NCBI RefSeq assembly: GCF_900090225.1
Contig: NZ_FMHY01000002.1
Location: forward strand, 5,580,001-5,644,000
From: Micromonospora eburnea
GTDB lineage: Bacteria > Actinomycetota > Actinomycetes > Mycobacteriales > Micromonosporaceae
Reading direction: 5' to 3'
Length of the DNA: 64,000 nt
The translations under genes were made by a program, and so were the position numbers. The notes under the pieces were generated by a model that saw only the letters and a list, made by a program, of their open reading frames with translations, was not told where the DNA came from and made no database searches. Positions 15,689 to 24,131 of the stretch are shown here, one piece after another (the stretch's first letter is position 1; the number at the start of each line of letters is the position of its first letter).

Positions 15689-16975
15689 ATGCTCGACATG
15701 GAGTTGATCCGGAAGGATCGCGAGGCGGTGGCGACCGCGCTGGCGAAGCGACTGGATCCCGCCGAGGTCAACCGGGCGCTGGACGAGATCCAGCGGCTCG
15801 ACCAGGAACGTCGCGCCCTGATCACGGAGATCGACGCCGAGCGGCAGCGCCGCAAGGCGGAGGCGCGCGCGTACGCGCAGGCCAAGCGATCCGGCGCCAC
15901 GCCGGAGCCGGTCGCGCCGGAGGCCGAGCGCAAGCAGCTCGCCGAGCTGGAGTCCCAGCTGGACGAGGTGCAGTCCCGGCTGCGCACCACGATGAGCGAG
16001 CTGCCCAACCTCCCTGCCGACGACGTCGTCGCCGGTGGCAAGGAGGCGAACCGGGTCGTCAAGACCTTCGGTGAGCCGCCGGCCATCGAGAAGGTTCGGG
16101 ACCATGTGGAGCTGAGCCGCGCGCTCGGCCTGGTCGACCACGAGCGCGGCGTGAAGCTGGGCGGCTCCGGCTTCTGGATGTACACCGGCATGGGCGCCCG
16201 GCTGGAGTGGGCGCTGCTCAACTGGCTGATCGAGCAGGACATCCAGGCCGGGTACGAATTCCTCCTCCCGCCGCACCTGCTGCTGGACAGCGCCGGCTTC
16301 GCCGCCGGCCAGTTCCCCAAGTTCTACGACGACGTCTACCACCTGGACCGGCAGTCCGCCCCCCGCGGCCAGTTCCTGCTGCCGACCGCGGAGACGGCGA
16401 TCCTCGGGGCGTTCCAGGACGAGATCCTGGAGACCGCGAAGCTGCCGTTGAAGGCGTTCGCCTACACCCCGTGCTACCGCCGGGAGGCCGCCGGGTCCCA
16501 CTCCGACGAGCGCGGCACGGTCCGGGGCCACCAGTTCAACAAGGTGGAGATCTTCCAGTTCACCCTGCCGGAGCAGGCGGACACCGCGTTGACGGAGATG
16601 GTCGCCCACGTGGAGCGCCTGGTCGAGGGGCTGGGCCTGCACTACCAGACCAGCCTGCTCGCGGCGGGCGACGCCAGCGCCTCGATGAAGAAGACCCTCG
16701 ACATCGAGGTCTGGATGCCGAGCACCGGTAAGTACAAGGAGGTGTCGTCGGTCTCCTGGGCCGGCGACTACCAGGCCCGTCGGGCGGCCATCCGCTACCG
16801 GGAGCCGGGCGGCAAGCAGACCCGGTTCGTGCACACGCTCAACGGTTCGGCGCTGGCCACCAGCCGGCTCTTCCCGGCGATCCTGGAGCAGTTCCAGCAG
16901 GCCGACGGGTCGGTGCTGGTGCCGGAGGTGCTCCGCGACAAGCTCGGCACCGACCGGCTCACCCCGGTCCGCTGA
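15689..16975 (+). CDS. serS: Seryl-tRNA synthetase
   Basis: 428 residues. The N-terminal antiparallel coiled coil that grips the tRNA (about 25-110) is followed by the class II core: motif 2 in CYRREAAGSHSDERGTVRGHQFNKVEIFQF and motif 3 in NGSALATSRLFPAILEQF. It charges tRNA-Ser with serine. The start MLDMELIRKDREAVATALAK differs from the usual actinobacterial serS opening (MIDLRLLR...), and the core also reads differently (FAYTPCYRREAAGS), so this may be a second, divergent SerRS. Some antibiotic producers carry such a copy for resistance. It stands alone, with a 65-base gap upstream and a large hairpin downstream. Confidence 0.92.
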   Translation: MLDMELIRKDREAVATALAKRLDPAEVNRALDEIQRLDQERRALITEIDAERQRRKAEARAYAQAKRSGATPEPVAPEAERKQLAELESQLDEVQSRLRTTMSELPNLPADDVVAGGKEANRVVKTFGEPPAIEKVRDHVELSRALGLVDHERGVKLGGSGFWMYTGMGARLEWALLNWLIEQDIQAGYEFLLPPHLLLDSAGFAAGQFPKFYDDVYHLDRQSAPRGQFLLPTAETAILGAFQDEILETAKLPLKAFAYTPCYRREAAGSHSDERGTVRGHQFNKVEIFQFTLPEQADTALTEMVAHVERLVEGLGLHYQTSLLAAGDASASMKKTLDIEVWMPSTGKYKEVSSVSWAGDYQARRAAIRYREPGGKQTRFVHTLNGSALATSRLFPAILEQFQQADGSVLVPEVLRDKLGTDRLTPVR

Positions 16976-17004
16976 CCCCGGCGGCCCGCTGACCCGCGTA
17001 CGGT

Positions 17005-17073
17005 CAACTCCGGATGCGGCATGCGGTGGTTTCCGTAAACGTTGGATACCCCCGTTTGCCGCATCTGGAGCTG
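17005..17073. terminator. 30-bp-arm inverted repeat downstream of serS
   Basis: Arms 17005-17034 and 17044-17073 match at 24 of 30 positions around a 9-base loop; the core CAACTCCGGATGCGGCA pairs with TGCCGCATCTGGAGCTG. It is in position to terminate serS before the L,D-transpeptidase. Its ACTCC...GCGGCAAACG core recurs at 7084-7119 and 34475-34548. Confidence 0.75.
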
Positions 17074-17116
17074 CAACGACGGAGCAAGCGGCCCTCCGTC
17101 GCCTAAAGTCTGGTTC

Positions 17117-18019
17117 GTGCTGTTCGACCGATTGACCTCGCGGTGGACCCTCGGCTGGTTGGGCGCCGCCGTGGGCGTACCGCTGCTGCTGGTGACCGGG
17201 CTGCTGGTCGGGTGGGCACTGACCGGCACCCCGGCCCCGGCCGCCGCGCCCGTCGCCACCACGCCGCCCTCGCCAACGGCGAGCCCGACGCCGGAGGACT
17301 CCGTGCCGCCGGCGGCGCCGGCCCCGGACGACCTGCCGGTGGTCACGTACGACCCGGCGCCCGGCGGGTTTCCCGCCGACCCGGGTACGGGCGACACCCG
17401 TCCGCTCACCACCGGCCTCACGCCGACCCGCGCCGTCGCCGCCTACGACGCACCGGGCGGGCGGCCGCTGGCCTTCCTCGCCCCCACCATCAGCGGCGTC
17501 ACGTTGACCATGCCGATCGTCGACCGGCGGGTCGGCTGGACCGCCGTACTGCTGCCCTCGGCGAACCGCCGGATCGCCTGGCTCCCGGCCGGCGGCTGGA
17601 GCACGACCGCCCTGGCCGACCAGATCGTGGTGGAACGCCGATCCCACCGGCTCACCTGGTACCGGGACGGCCGCGCGGTGCAGTCCTGGGAGGTCAGCCT
17701 CGGCATGCCCGGGCAGTCCACCCCGCTCGGCCGCACCTTCATCCTCGGCCGCACTCCCCCGCCCCAGTCGGTCTACGGCGGCGTCGACATCTTCGCCCTG
17801 GGCGCGATCCCCGACGACCCGGACGCGGTGCCGACCGGCCTGCGCGGCGCGCACATCGGACTGCACAGCTGGTACACCGACGACCCGCTCGGCAAGGACG
17901 TCACCAACGGCTGCATCCGGTTGACCCGCAGCGGCCAGCGCAAGCTGCTGGCCGAGGTGCCGCCGGGCACCAGCGTGGTGGTGGTCGACCAGCTCACCAC
18001 CACGCCGCCGGCCGCCTGA
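17117..18019 (+). CDS. L,D-transpeptidase (YkuD domain), membrane-anchored
   Basis: 300 residues from a GTG at 17117. A TAAAGT box at 17104-17109 lies 7 bases before it, so the message is probably leaderless. Residues 15-36 form a signal anchor (LGAAVGVPLLLVTGLLVGWAL), then comes a Pro/Ala/Thr-rich spacer. From about 185 the YkuD catalytic domain has IVVERRSHRLTWYRDG, ...GMPGQSTPLGRTFILG and the active-site segment HIGLHSWYTDDPLGKDVTNGCIRL, with catalytic His and Cys. Such enzymes make 3-3 (meso-DAP) peptidoglycan cross-links or attach proteins to the wall. The middle region (AAYDAPGGRPLAFLAPTI) looks like an SH3-type substrate domain. Confidence 0.88.
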   Translation: MLFDRLTSRWTLGWLGAAVGVPLLLVTGLLVGWALTGTPAPAAAPVATTPPSPTASPTPEDSVPPAAPAPDDLPVVTYDPAPGGFPADPGTGDTRPLTTGLTPTRAVAAYDAPGGRPLAFLAPTISGVTLTMPIVDRRVGWTAVLLPSANRRIAWLPAGGWSTTALADQIVVERRSHRLTWYRDGRAVQSWEVSLGMPGQSTPLGRTFILGRTPPPQSVYGGVDIFALGAIPDDPDAVPTGLRGAHIGLHSWYTDDPLGKDVTNGCIRLTRSGQRKLLAEVPPGTSVVVVDQLTTTPPAA

Positions 18020-18025
18020 CCCGGC

Positions 18026-18649
18026 TCACTGGCCGAGCAGCCAGCCGTTCTCCTCGGCGACCCGGACGGCGTCGGCCCGGTTGCGCGCCCCGGTCTTGCC
18101 GATCGCCGAGGACAGGTGGTTGCGCACCGTCCCCTCGGAGAGGTGCAGGATCGCGGCCAGCTCCGCCACCGTGCCGCCCGACCGCGCGGTCCGCAGCACC
18201 TCGGTCTCCCGCTCGGTCAGCGGGCTCGCCCCGGTGGCCAGGGTCTCCGCCGCCAGGGTCGGGTCGACCACCCGCAGCCCGGCGTGCACCCGGCGGACCG
18301 CGTCGGCGAGCTGCCGGGCCGGGGTGTCCTTGACGACGAACCCGTTCGCGCCCGCCTCCATCGCCCGGCGCAGGTAGCCGGGGCGGCCGAAGGTGGTCAC
18401 CACCAGCACCCGGCAGTCGGGCACCGCCGCCCGCAGCGCGGCGGTCGCCGCGATCCCGTCCAGGCCGGGCATCTCCACGTCGAGCAGGGCCACGTCGGGC
18501 TGGGCGCGTCGGGCCTCCGGCACCACCTCGTCGCCCCGGCCCACCTCGGCAACGACGGTCAGGTCCGGCTCCAGCGACAGCAGCGCGGCCAACGCGCCCC
18601 GGACCAGCGCCTGGTCGTCGGCGAGCAGCAGCTTGATCGGCTCGGTCAT
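18026..18649 (-). CDS. NarL/LuxR-family response regulator
   Basis: 207 residues: receiver domain with KLLLADDQALVRGALAALL, phospho-acceptor Asp in VALLDVEMPGLDGIAA and VVTTFGRPGYLRRAMEAGANGFVVKD, followed by a LuxR HTH (LTERETEVLRTARSGGTVAELAAILHLSEGTVRNHLSSAIGKT). It is the last of four minus-strand genes (ABC ATPase, ABC permease, histidine kinase, regulator). The kinase upstream is its expected partner, and the ABC exporter its likely target, as in DesKR- or BceRS-like modules. The 139-base gap to the kinase gene holds no other gene. Confidence 0.93.
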   Translation of the reverse strand: MTEPIKLLLADDQALVRGALAALLSLEPDLTVVAEVGRGDEVVPEARRAQPDVALLDVEMPGLDGIAATAALRAAVPDCRVLVVTTFGRPGYLRRAMEAGANGFVVKDTPARQLADAVRRVHAGLRVVDPTLAAETLATGASPLTERETEVLRTARSGGTVAELAAILHLSEGTVRNHLSSAIGKTGARNRADAVRVAEENGWLLGQ

Positions 18650-18788
18650 CCGCGTGTCCTCCGCTCTCCGGGCCGGCCACCCCGCCGCCCGCCGCCCGTC
18701 CAGGCCCGGCCGCCCGTCGCGACCTCACCGCCCGGCAGAGCCCGGCCGTATGTCGCGGCCCGGCCACCCACCACGATCCCGCCGCCCA

Positions 18789-19925
18789 TCAGGACCCCGC
18801 CGGCAGGGCGACACGCAGCAGGAAGCCGCGCCCGCCGGGGCGACGGCCGACGGCGACCGTGGCGCTCAGCCGCCGCGCCCGCTCACGCAGCCCGACCAGG
18901 CCGTGCCCGGCCGAACCGGGCTCCCCGACCGGCCCCCGGCCGTCGTCGCGGACCTCCACGGACGAGCCGTCCACCCGGATCTCACACCGCCGCGCGCCGC
19001 TGTGCCGGACCACGTTTGTCACCCCCTCGCGTACCGTCCAGCCGAACAGCTCGTCCGCCTCGACCGGGAGCTGCGGCAGCGTCTCCGGCAGCTCCGCGGC
19101 GATGCCCGCGGCGGCCAGCGCCGAGCGGGCGCCGGCCAGCTCCGCCGCGAGGCTCACCCCCCGGTACGCCCCGACCGTGCCCCGTACGTCGGCCAGCGCC
19201 TGCCGGGCCAACCGCTCCACGTCGGCGATCTCCGTGGCCGCCCGGGCCGGATCCAGCTCCAGCAGCCGGCCGGCCAGCTCGGCCTTGACCGCCACCACGG
19301 TCAGCGAGTGGCCGAGGATGTCGTGCAGGTCGCGGGCGGCACGGGCCCGCTCCTCGGCCACCGCGAGCCGGCGGATCTCCTGCTGGGCGGCCTGGAGTTG
19401 GCCGTTGCGCTGGGCCAGCCGGGTCACCCCGAACATGGCGAACGAGGCGAGCAGGACCGCGAACACCACGGTGCCCTCCGCCTCCCAGCCCGGCACCAGG
19501 GCGGCGGTGACCAGCGGGGTCAGCGCGGCGAGGAGGACCACCACCGCCGCCTCGACCGTCGGCAGCAGGAACACCGCCGCCGCCGCGACGAAGACCAGCG
19601 TGGTGAGCCAGTCTCCCGAGGTGCCCGGCATACCGGCGAGCCCGAGCCCGAGCAGCAGCGCCAGCGCCGCCCGGGCCCGGCCGCGCGGGACGGTCAGGTG
19701 CGCCTGTAGGCGGGCCCGCGCCCACTGGAAGACGTACACGTAGGTCACGCCGAAGGCGACCAGGGTGGACGCGCCCACCACCCGTCGCCACACCTCGGGC
19801 TGGTGCAGGGCGGTGAGCAGCGGGATGTTGAGGAAGAAGAGCCAGACCGCGGAGAGCAGCCAGCCGGTTACCCGCCAGTGGGTCCTCGGCTGGCTGCGTT
19901 CCGACGGCAGGTTCACGACGAACAC
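18789..19925 (-). CDS. Sensor histidine kinase, HisKA_3 (DesK-like)
   Basis: 378 residues. Five or so hydrophobic segments fill the first ~165 residues (WLLSAVWLFFLNIPLL, LVAFGVTYVYVFQW, LALLLGLGLAGM, VVLLAALTPLV, VVFAVLLASFAMFG). The phosphorylation helix is RAARDLHDILGHSLTVVAVKAELAGRLL with the acceptor His, and the ATPase has TNVVRHSGARRCEI and the G-box GHGLVGLRERARRL. With no large extracellular domain it should sense the membrane itself or a transporter, like DesK. It lies 21 bases after the ABC permease gene and ahead of its response regulator. Confidence 0.92.
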   Translation of the reverse strand: MFVVNLPSERSQPRTHWRVTGWLLSAVWLFFLNIPLLTALHQPEVWRRVVGASTLVAFGVTYVYVFQWARARLQAHLTVPRGRARAALALLLGLGLAGMPGTSGDWLTTLVFVAAAAVFLLPTVEAAVVVLLAALTPLVTAALVPGWEAEGTVVFAVLLASFAMFGVTRLAQRNGQLQAAQQEIRRLAVAEERARAARDLHDILGHSLTVVAVKAELAGRLLELDPARAATEIADVERLARQALADVRGTVGAYRGVSLAAELAGARSALAAAGIAAELPETLPQLPVEADELFGWTVREGVTNVVRHSGARRCEIRVDGSSVEVRDDGRGPVGEPGSAGHGLVGLRERARRLSATVAVGRRPGGRGFLLRVALPAGS

Positions 19926-19946
19926 GCTAACCTCCGCCCGTACGGG

Positions 19947-20753
19947 TCAGACGCGGCTGGTGTCCCGGCGGAACAGCCGGGCCGCGCCGAGGCCGAAGAC
20001 GGCGGTCCAGACGGCGACGTTGCAGACCGCGACCCAATCCAGCCCGTCCCCGATCATCGGGGACCGGGCGAGCTGACCGACGCCGTACACCGGGGTGAAC
20101 TTGGCGATCTGCTGCATCACATTCGGCAGCATGTCGAGCGGGAAGAACAGGCCGCCGAACATGGCCAGGATCGCCAGCACCGGGCCCATGAACTGCATCA
20201 CGTTCTCGGCCGGGGCGAGGTAGCCGACGAAGAGGCCGAGTGCGGCGAAGACCAGCGAGCCGAGCCACGCGGTCAGTCCGGACTCGATCCAGACGTACGC
20301 CGGCAGCCGGACCCCGGAGGCGGCGCCGACGGCGAACTCGACCAGCACGCCGAGCAGGCCGAGCACCATCGCGGTGGCCACCTTCGTGGCCACGTACGCG
20401 GCCGGGTGCAACGGGGTGAGCCGCAGCTGTCGGCTCCAGCCCAGCGACCGCTCGGTCGCGACCGCCGCCCCGGCGCTGGTGGTGGCGACCATCGCGGCGT
20501 AGACCGCAAGGCTGATCATGATCCAGCCGGTCACCGGCAGCCCGTTGTCCAGGTGCTGCCCGCGCTGGGGCAGGCCGAAGAGGAGGAAGAAGACCGCCGG
20601 CATGACCAGGATGAACAGCAGGGTCCGGCGGTTGCGCAGCACCCGGCGGATCTCGATGCCGAGCACCGGGGTGGAGAAACCGCCCAGGGCGGGAGGCCGG
20701 CGGTTTCCGGCCCGGGTGGACGAAGCGGTGGTGGACGAGGTGGTGACGGTCAT
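19947..20753 (-). CDS. ABC-2 type transporter permease
   Basis: 268 residues with six hydrophobic segments. The N-terminal part (GIEIRRVLRNRRTLLFILVMPAVFFLLFG) and the SGVRLPAYVWIESGLTAW...LFVGYLAPAENVMQFMGPVLAILAMFGGLFFPLDMLP region are typical of ABC-2 exporters with one permease per half transporter. The ATG at 20753 is preceded by a Ser/Thr-rich stretch in the protein but no upstream in-frame coding. It is 29 bases downstream of the ATPase and feeds into the kinase/regulator pair, suggesting a drug, lantibiotic or lipid exporter. Confidence 0.9.
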   Translation of the reverse strand: MTVTTSSTTASSTRAGNRRPPALGGFSTPVLGIEIRRVLRNRRTLLFILVMPAVFFLLFGLPQRGQHLDNGLPVTGWIMISLAVYAAMVATTSAGAAVATERSLGWSRQLRLTPLHPAAYVATKVATAMVLGLLGVLVEFAVGAASGVRLPAYVWIESGLTAWLGSLVFAALGLFVGYLAPAENVMQFMGPVLAILAMFGGLFFPLDMLPNVMQQIAKFTPVYGVGQLARSPMIGDGLDWVAVCNVAVWTAVFGLGAARLFRRDTSRV

Positions 20754-20782
20754 CTCAGGCTCCGGACTCAGCGGGTCGGCGG

Positions 20783-21673
20783 TCAGGCGGTGGTGGTCAG
20801 CGCGAGGAAGGCGTCCTCTAGGTTGCGCGAGGTGATCTCCAGGTCCCGGGCGTCGGTCCGGGTCAGCAGGTGCCGGGCGACGACGTCCGAGTCCTCGGTG
20901 TGGACCAGGACCGCGTCGCCGCGTACCTCGACCGACTGGACGCCGGGCAGCGCGGCCAGCGCGGCCTGGTCGGCGCCGGGCAGGGTGGCCCGCACGACCC
21001 GGCCGGAGGCCAGGTTCTTGATCTCGGCGGTGGTGCCGTCGGCGACCACCCGGCCCTGGCGGACCAGCACGATCCGGTCCGCGTACGCGTCGGCCTCGTC
21101 CAGGTAGTGGGTGGCGAAGAGGACGGTCCGGCCGGAGCGGGCGTCGGCCCGGATCGCCTGCCAGAAGTCCCGCCGGCCCTCGACGTCCATTCCGGTGGTC
21201 GGCTCGTCGAGCACCATCAGATCCGGGTCCGGCAGCAGCGCCAGGGCGAACCGCAGCCGCTGCTGCTGGCCACCGGAGCACTTGCCCACCGGCCGGTCGG
21301 CGATGTCGGCGATCCCGGCCCGCTCCAGCACCTCGGCCACCGGCCGGGTGTAGCCGTAGAAGTGCGCGGTCATCCGCGCCGTCTCGGCCACGGTGAGGTC
21401 CTTGAGCAGTCCGCCGGTCTGCATCACGGCGGCGACCCGGCCGAGCCGGACGGCGTCGGCCGGCGTACCACCGAAGAGCCGGACGGTGCCGGCGTCCGGG
21501 CGGGCCAGGCCGAGCAGCATGTCCACGGTGGTGGTCTTGCCAGCGCCGTTGGGGCCGAGGAAGGCCACCACCTCGCCCGGCTGGACGCGGAGGCTGAGCC
21601 CGTCGACGGCGGTCACCGGGCCGAAGGTCTTGGTGAGTCCGGCCAGCTCGACGGCCGGTGGGATGTCGGTCAT
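20783..21673 (-). CDS. ABC transporter ATP-binding protein
   Basis: 296 residues from the ATG at 21673 (GGAAG upstream). Walker A GPNGAGKTTTVDMLLGLA, Q-loop VMQTGG, signature CSGGQQQRLRFALAL, Walker B LMVLDEPTTGMD and the H-loop LFATHYLDEADAYAD are all intact. The DrrA-like C-terminal extension (AALPGVQSVEVRGDAVLVHTED) is typical of drug and lipid exporters. It heads the four-gene unit with the ABC-2 permease, the kinase and the regulator. Confidence 0.94.
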   Translation of the reverse strand: MTDIPPAVELAGLTKTFGPVTAVDGLSLRVQPGEVVAFLGPNGAGKTTTVDMLLGLARPDAGTVRLFGGTPADAVRLGRVAAVMQTGGLLKDLTVAETARMTAHFYGYTRPVAEVLERAGIADIADRPVGKCSGGQQQRLRFALALLPDPDLMVLDEPTTGMDVEGRRDFWQAIRADARSGRTVLFATHYLDEADAYADRIVLVRQGRVVADGTTAEIKNLASGRVVRATLPGADQAALAALPGVQSVEVRGDAVLVHTEDSDVVARHLLTRTDARDLEITSRNLEDAFLALTTTA

Positions 21674-21791
21674 GACAAGGATCTTCCGGGGGTCGGCCCG
21701 TCCGTCCCCGGAACGACCGTCACCTTCGGACCATGACATTTGTCAGGCCCGCCCGCCCCGGGCAGCCGACCGGCCGCCCGGGCGGGGGTGG

Positions 21792-23243
21792 TCAGTGCCC
21801 GTCGCGGGCCCGGCGGGGCAGCAGGAACGCGCCGACCAGGGTGACCAGCACCAGCCCCAGCTCCGCGACGAGGGTGATCCGCACCGCGTGCGACACCCCG
21901 TGACCGATCCCGTCGAAGAAGATCGTGCCGAGCAGGGCGACGCCGAGTGCCCCGCCGAGCTGCTGGACGGCGGTCAGGGTGCCGGAGGCGGAGCCGGTCT
22001 CCCCGTCCTGCACCCCGGAGAGCACGATGTCGAAGAAGGGGGCCATCACCAGGCCCATCCCGAAGCCGACCGCCAACAGCGCGGGGGCCATCCGCCACGG
22101 GGTGACGTGGTCGCCGGCCAGGCTGAGGGTGACCAGCATCCCGGTGACCCCGGCGAGCACCACCACGAGTCCCAGGTGGATGAGTCGCCGGCCGAGCCGC
22201 TGGGCCAGGCCGGCCCCGGCGAGCACGAAGGCGACCACCATGCCGAGCGCCTGCGGCACCCCGGCCAGGCCGGTACGCAGTGGCGACCAACCCAGGCCGA
22301 GCTGGAGGTAGAGGCTGAACACCAGTGAGAAGCCGGTCAGCGCCGTGAAGAAGGCCAGGCCGGCGACGAGCCCGCCGGTGAACGCGCGACGGCGGAACAG
22401 CGCCGGCACGACCAGCGGATCCCGCCCGGCGCGCTGCCGGCGCACCTCGTACCCGGCGAAGACCGCGAAGACCACGATCGCGGCGGCCAGCATGGCGAAC
22501 GCCCATCCCGGCCAGTCGTGCTCCCGCCCCTGCACGAGCGGATAGACCAGCAGCACCGCGCCCAACGAGACCAACGCGACGCCGGGCAGGTCGAGGCGGC
22601 TGACGTGGGTGGCGCGGGACTCGGGCAGGAAACGCGCCGCGCCGAGGGCGGCGAGCAGCCCGAGCGGGATGTTGATCAGGAAGATGGCCCGCCAGCCGGT
22701 GCCGGCGAGGTCGGCGTCGACCAGCCAGCCGGCCAGGATCGGGCCGCCGACCGCGGAGATCCCCATGACCGGGCCGAACGCGCCGAAGGCGGTGGCGAGC
22801 TGGTACGGCGGGAACATCTCCTTGATCAGCCCGAGGCCCTGCGGGAGCAGCACCGCCCCGAACAGGCCCTGCGCGACCCGGGCGGCGATCAGGGTGCCCG
22901 GACTGCCGGCGAGCGCGCAGAGGGCCGAGGCGGCGGTGAAGCCGAGCACCCCGACCAGGAACATCCGACGGCGTCCGTACAGGTCGCCGAGGCGACCACC
23001 GGTGATCAGGCCCACGGCCATGGCGAGGGTGTAACCGGCGCCGATCCACTGGATGACGGTGGGCGAGCCGCCGAGGTCGGCGCGGATCGCCGGGCCGGCC
23101 AGGTTGGTGACCAGCACGTCGAGCAGGTCCATCACCTCCGCGGCGAGGATCACCGCCAGGGCGAACCAGCGCCAGCGGTGGCCGGCCGGCTCCCCCGTGC
23201 CGGCCGGGCCCGGCGGAGCCGGCGAGGCGAGTTCCGTGGTCAT
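21792..23243 (-). CDS. MFS drug transporter, DHA2 (14-TMS) family
   Basis: 483 residues from the ATG at 23243, with GGAGG five bases upstream. Fourteen hydrophobic segments can be counted. Motif A appears as GGRLGDLYGRRRMFLVG, and ILAAEVMDLLDVLVTNLAGPAI with IQWIGAGYTLAMAVGLITGG marks the EmrB/QacA-like DHA2 class of proton-driven multidrug exporters. The gene faces a TetR regulator across a palindromic operator (23262-23289), the standard arrangement for a repressed efflux pump induced by its own substrate. Confidence 0.93.
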   Translation of the reverse strand: MTTELASPAPPGPAGTGEPAGHRWRWFALAVILAAEVMDLLDVLVTNLAGPAIRADLGGSPTVIQWIGAGYTLAMAVGLITGGRLGDLYGRRRMFLVGVLGFTAASALCALAGSPGTLIAARVAQGLFGAVLLPQGLGLIKEMFPPYQLATAFGAFGPVMGISAVGGPILAGWLVDADLAGTGWRAIFLINIPLGLLAALGAARFLPESRATHVSRLDLPGVALVSLGAVLLVYPLVQGREHDWPGWAFAMLAAAIVVFAVFAGYEVRRQRAGRDPLVVPALFRRRAFTGGLVAGLAFFTALTGFSLVFSLYLQLGLGWSPLRTGLAGVPQALGMVVAFVLAGAGLAQRLGRRLIHLGLVVVLAGVTGMLVTLSLAGDHVTPWRMAPALLAVGFGMGLVMAPFFDIVLSGVQDGETGSASGTLTAVQQLGGALGVALLGTIFFDGIGHGVSHAVRITLVAELGLVLVTLVGAFLLPRRARDGH

Positions 23244-23261
23244 CACGTCCTCCAATGTTTC

Positions 23262-23308
23262 GAACACTGTTCGCTGACGAACAGTGTTCTATCAACGAAC
23301 GGCGTTCG
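23262..23308. promoter_or_regulatory. TetR-type operator: 12-bp perfect palindrome plus second half-site pair
   Basis: GAACACTGTTCG (23262-23273) and CGAACAGTGTTC (23278-23289) are exact reverse complements around CTGA. A second, shorter dyad CGAAC-GGC-GTTCG follows at 23296-23308. Both sit between the divergent efflux pump and TetR genes, overlapping where both promoters must be, so one repressor probably controls both. The GTTCG half-site is repeated again near 23321. Confidence 0.85.
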
Positions 23309-23349
23309 CGGCAAGTACGATGTTCGAGTCCCCGAATCCGGAGGTCGTC

Positions 23350-24072
23350 GTGAGCGAACAGCCCGCCCCGCCCTGGCGTACCCGGCCGCGCAGCCGGGCG
23401 CCCCGACAGGCGCTGAGCCAGCAGGCCGTGGTCGACGCCGCCCTTGCCGTGATCAGCCGGGAAGGGCTGGGCGGGCTGAGCATGCGCCGGGTGGCCCAGG
23501 AACTGGGCACCGGGCCGGCCTCCCTCTACGCCCACGTCTCCGGTCGGGAGGAGCTGCTCGAACTGGTCGTGGACCGGGCCAGCGCGGAGATCACCGTCCC
23601 GGAACCCGACGCGGAACGCTGGACGGAACAGGTCCGCGACGTGGCCCGGCAGGCGTACCGGGTGTACGCCACACACACCGAGTTGGCGCTCGCCTCGCTG
23701 GCCACCATCCCCACCGGTCCGAACGCGCTCCGGGTCACCGACGGGCTGCTCGCCATCCTCCGCTCCGGCGGAGTGCCGCCGCAGCCGGCGGCCTGGTTCC
23801 TGGACCGCCTCTTCCTCTACATCGCCGGGGACGCCTACGAGGGCGCCCTCTACGCGGAGAAGGTGCGCGCCTCGGGGCAGGACCGGGCGGCCTGGTGGGC
23901 GCGGATGCGGGCGCAGCTCAGCGGGTACTACCGGAGCCTGCCACCGGAGCGCTACCCGCACCTGCGGGAGCACCTGGAGGAACTGATGGCCGGCGACGGC
24001 GACACCCGCTTCGACTTCGGGCTCGACCTGCTGATCCAGGGCGTCGCCGCACACGTGCCCCGCCGGGAGTGA
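23350..24072 (+). CDS. TetR-family repressor of the adjacent efflux pump
   Basis: 240 residues from a GTG at 23350, with GGAGGT four bases upstream; an ATG at 23320 is in frame but lies near the operator. The HTH is SQQAVVDAALAVISREGLGGLSMRRVAQELGTGPASLYAHVSGREELLELV. The C-terminal domain (FLDRLFLYIAGDAYEGALYAEKV) is the TetR_C ligand-binding type. It should bind the palindromes at 23262-23308 and repress both itself and the DHA2 pump until a drug binds. Confidence 0.91.
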   Translation: MSEQPAPPWRTRPRSRAPRQALSQQAVVDAALAVISREGLGGLSMRRVAQELGTGPASLYAHVSGREELLELVVDRASAEITVPEPDAERWTEQVRDVARQAYRVYATHTELALASLATIPTGPNALRVTDGLLAILRSGGVPPQPAAWFLDRLFLYIAGDAYEGALYAEKVRASGQDRAAWWARMRAQLSGYYRSLPPERYPHLREHLEELMAGDGDTRFDFGLDLLIQGVAAHVPRRE

Positions 24073-24131
24073 CCCCGGCCCGGCCGGGTAACCAACGCCG
24101 CGGCAGACGTCGCGGCACCGGGAGGTCAGGC

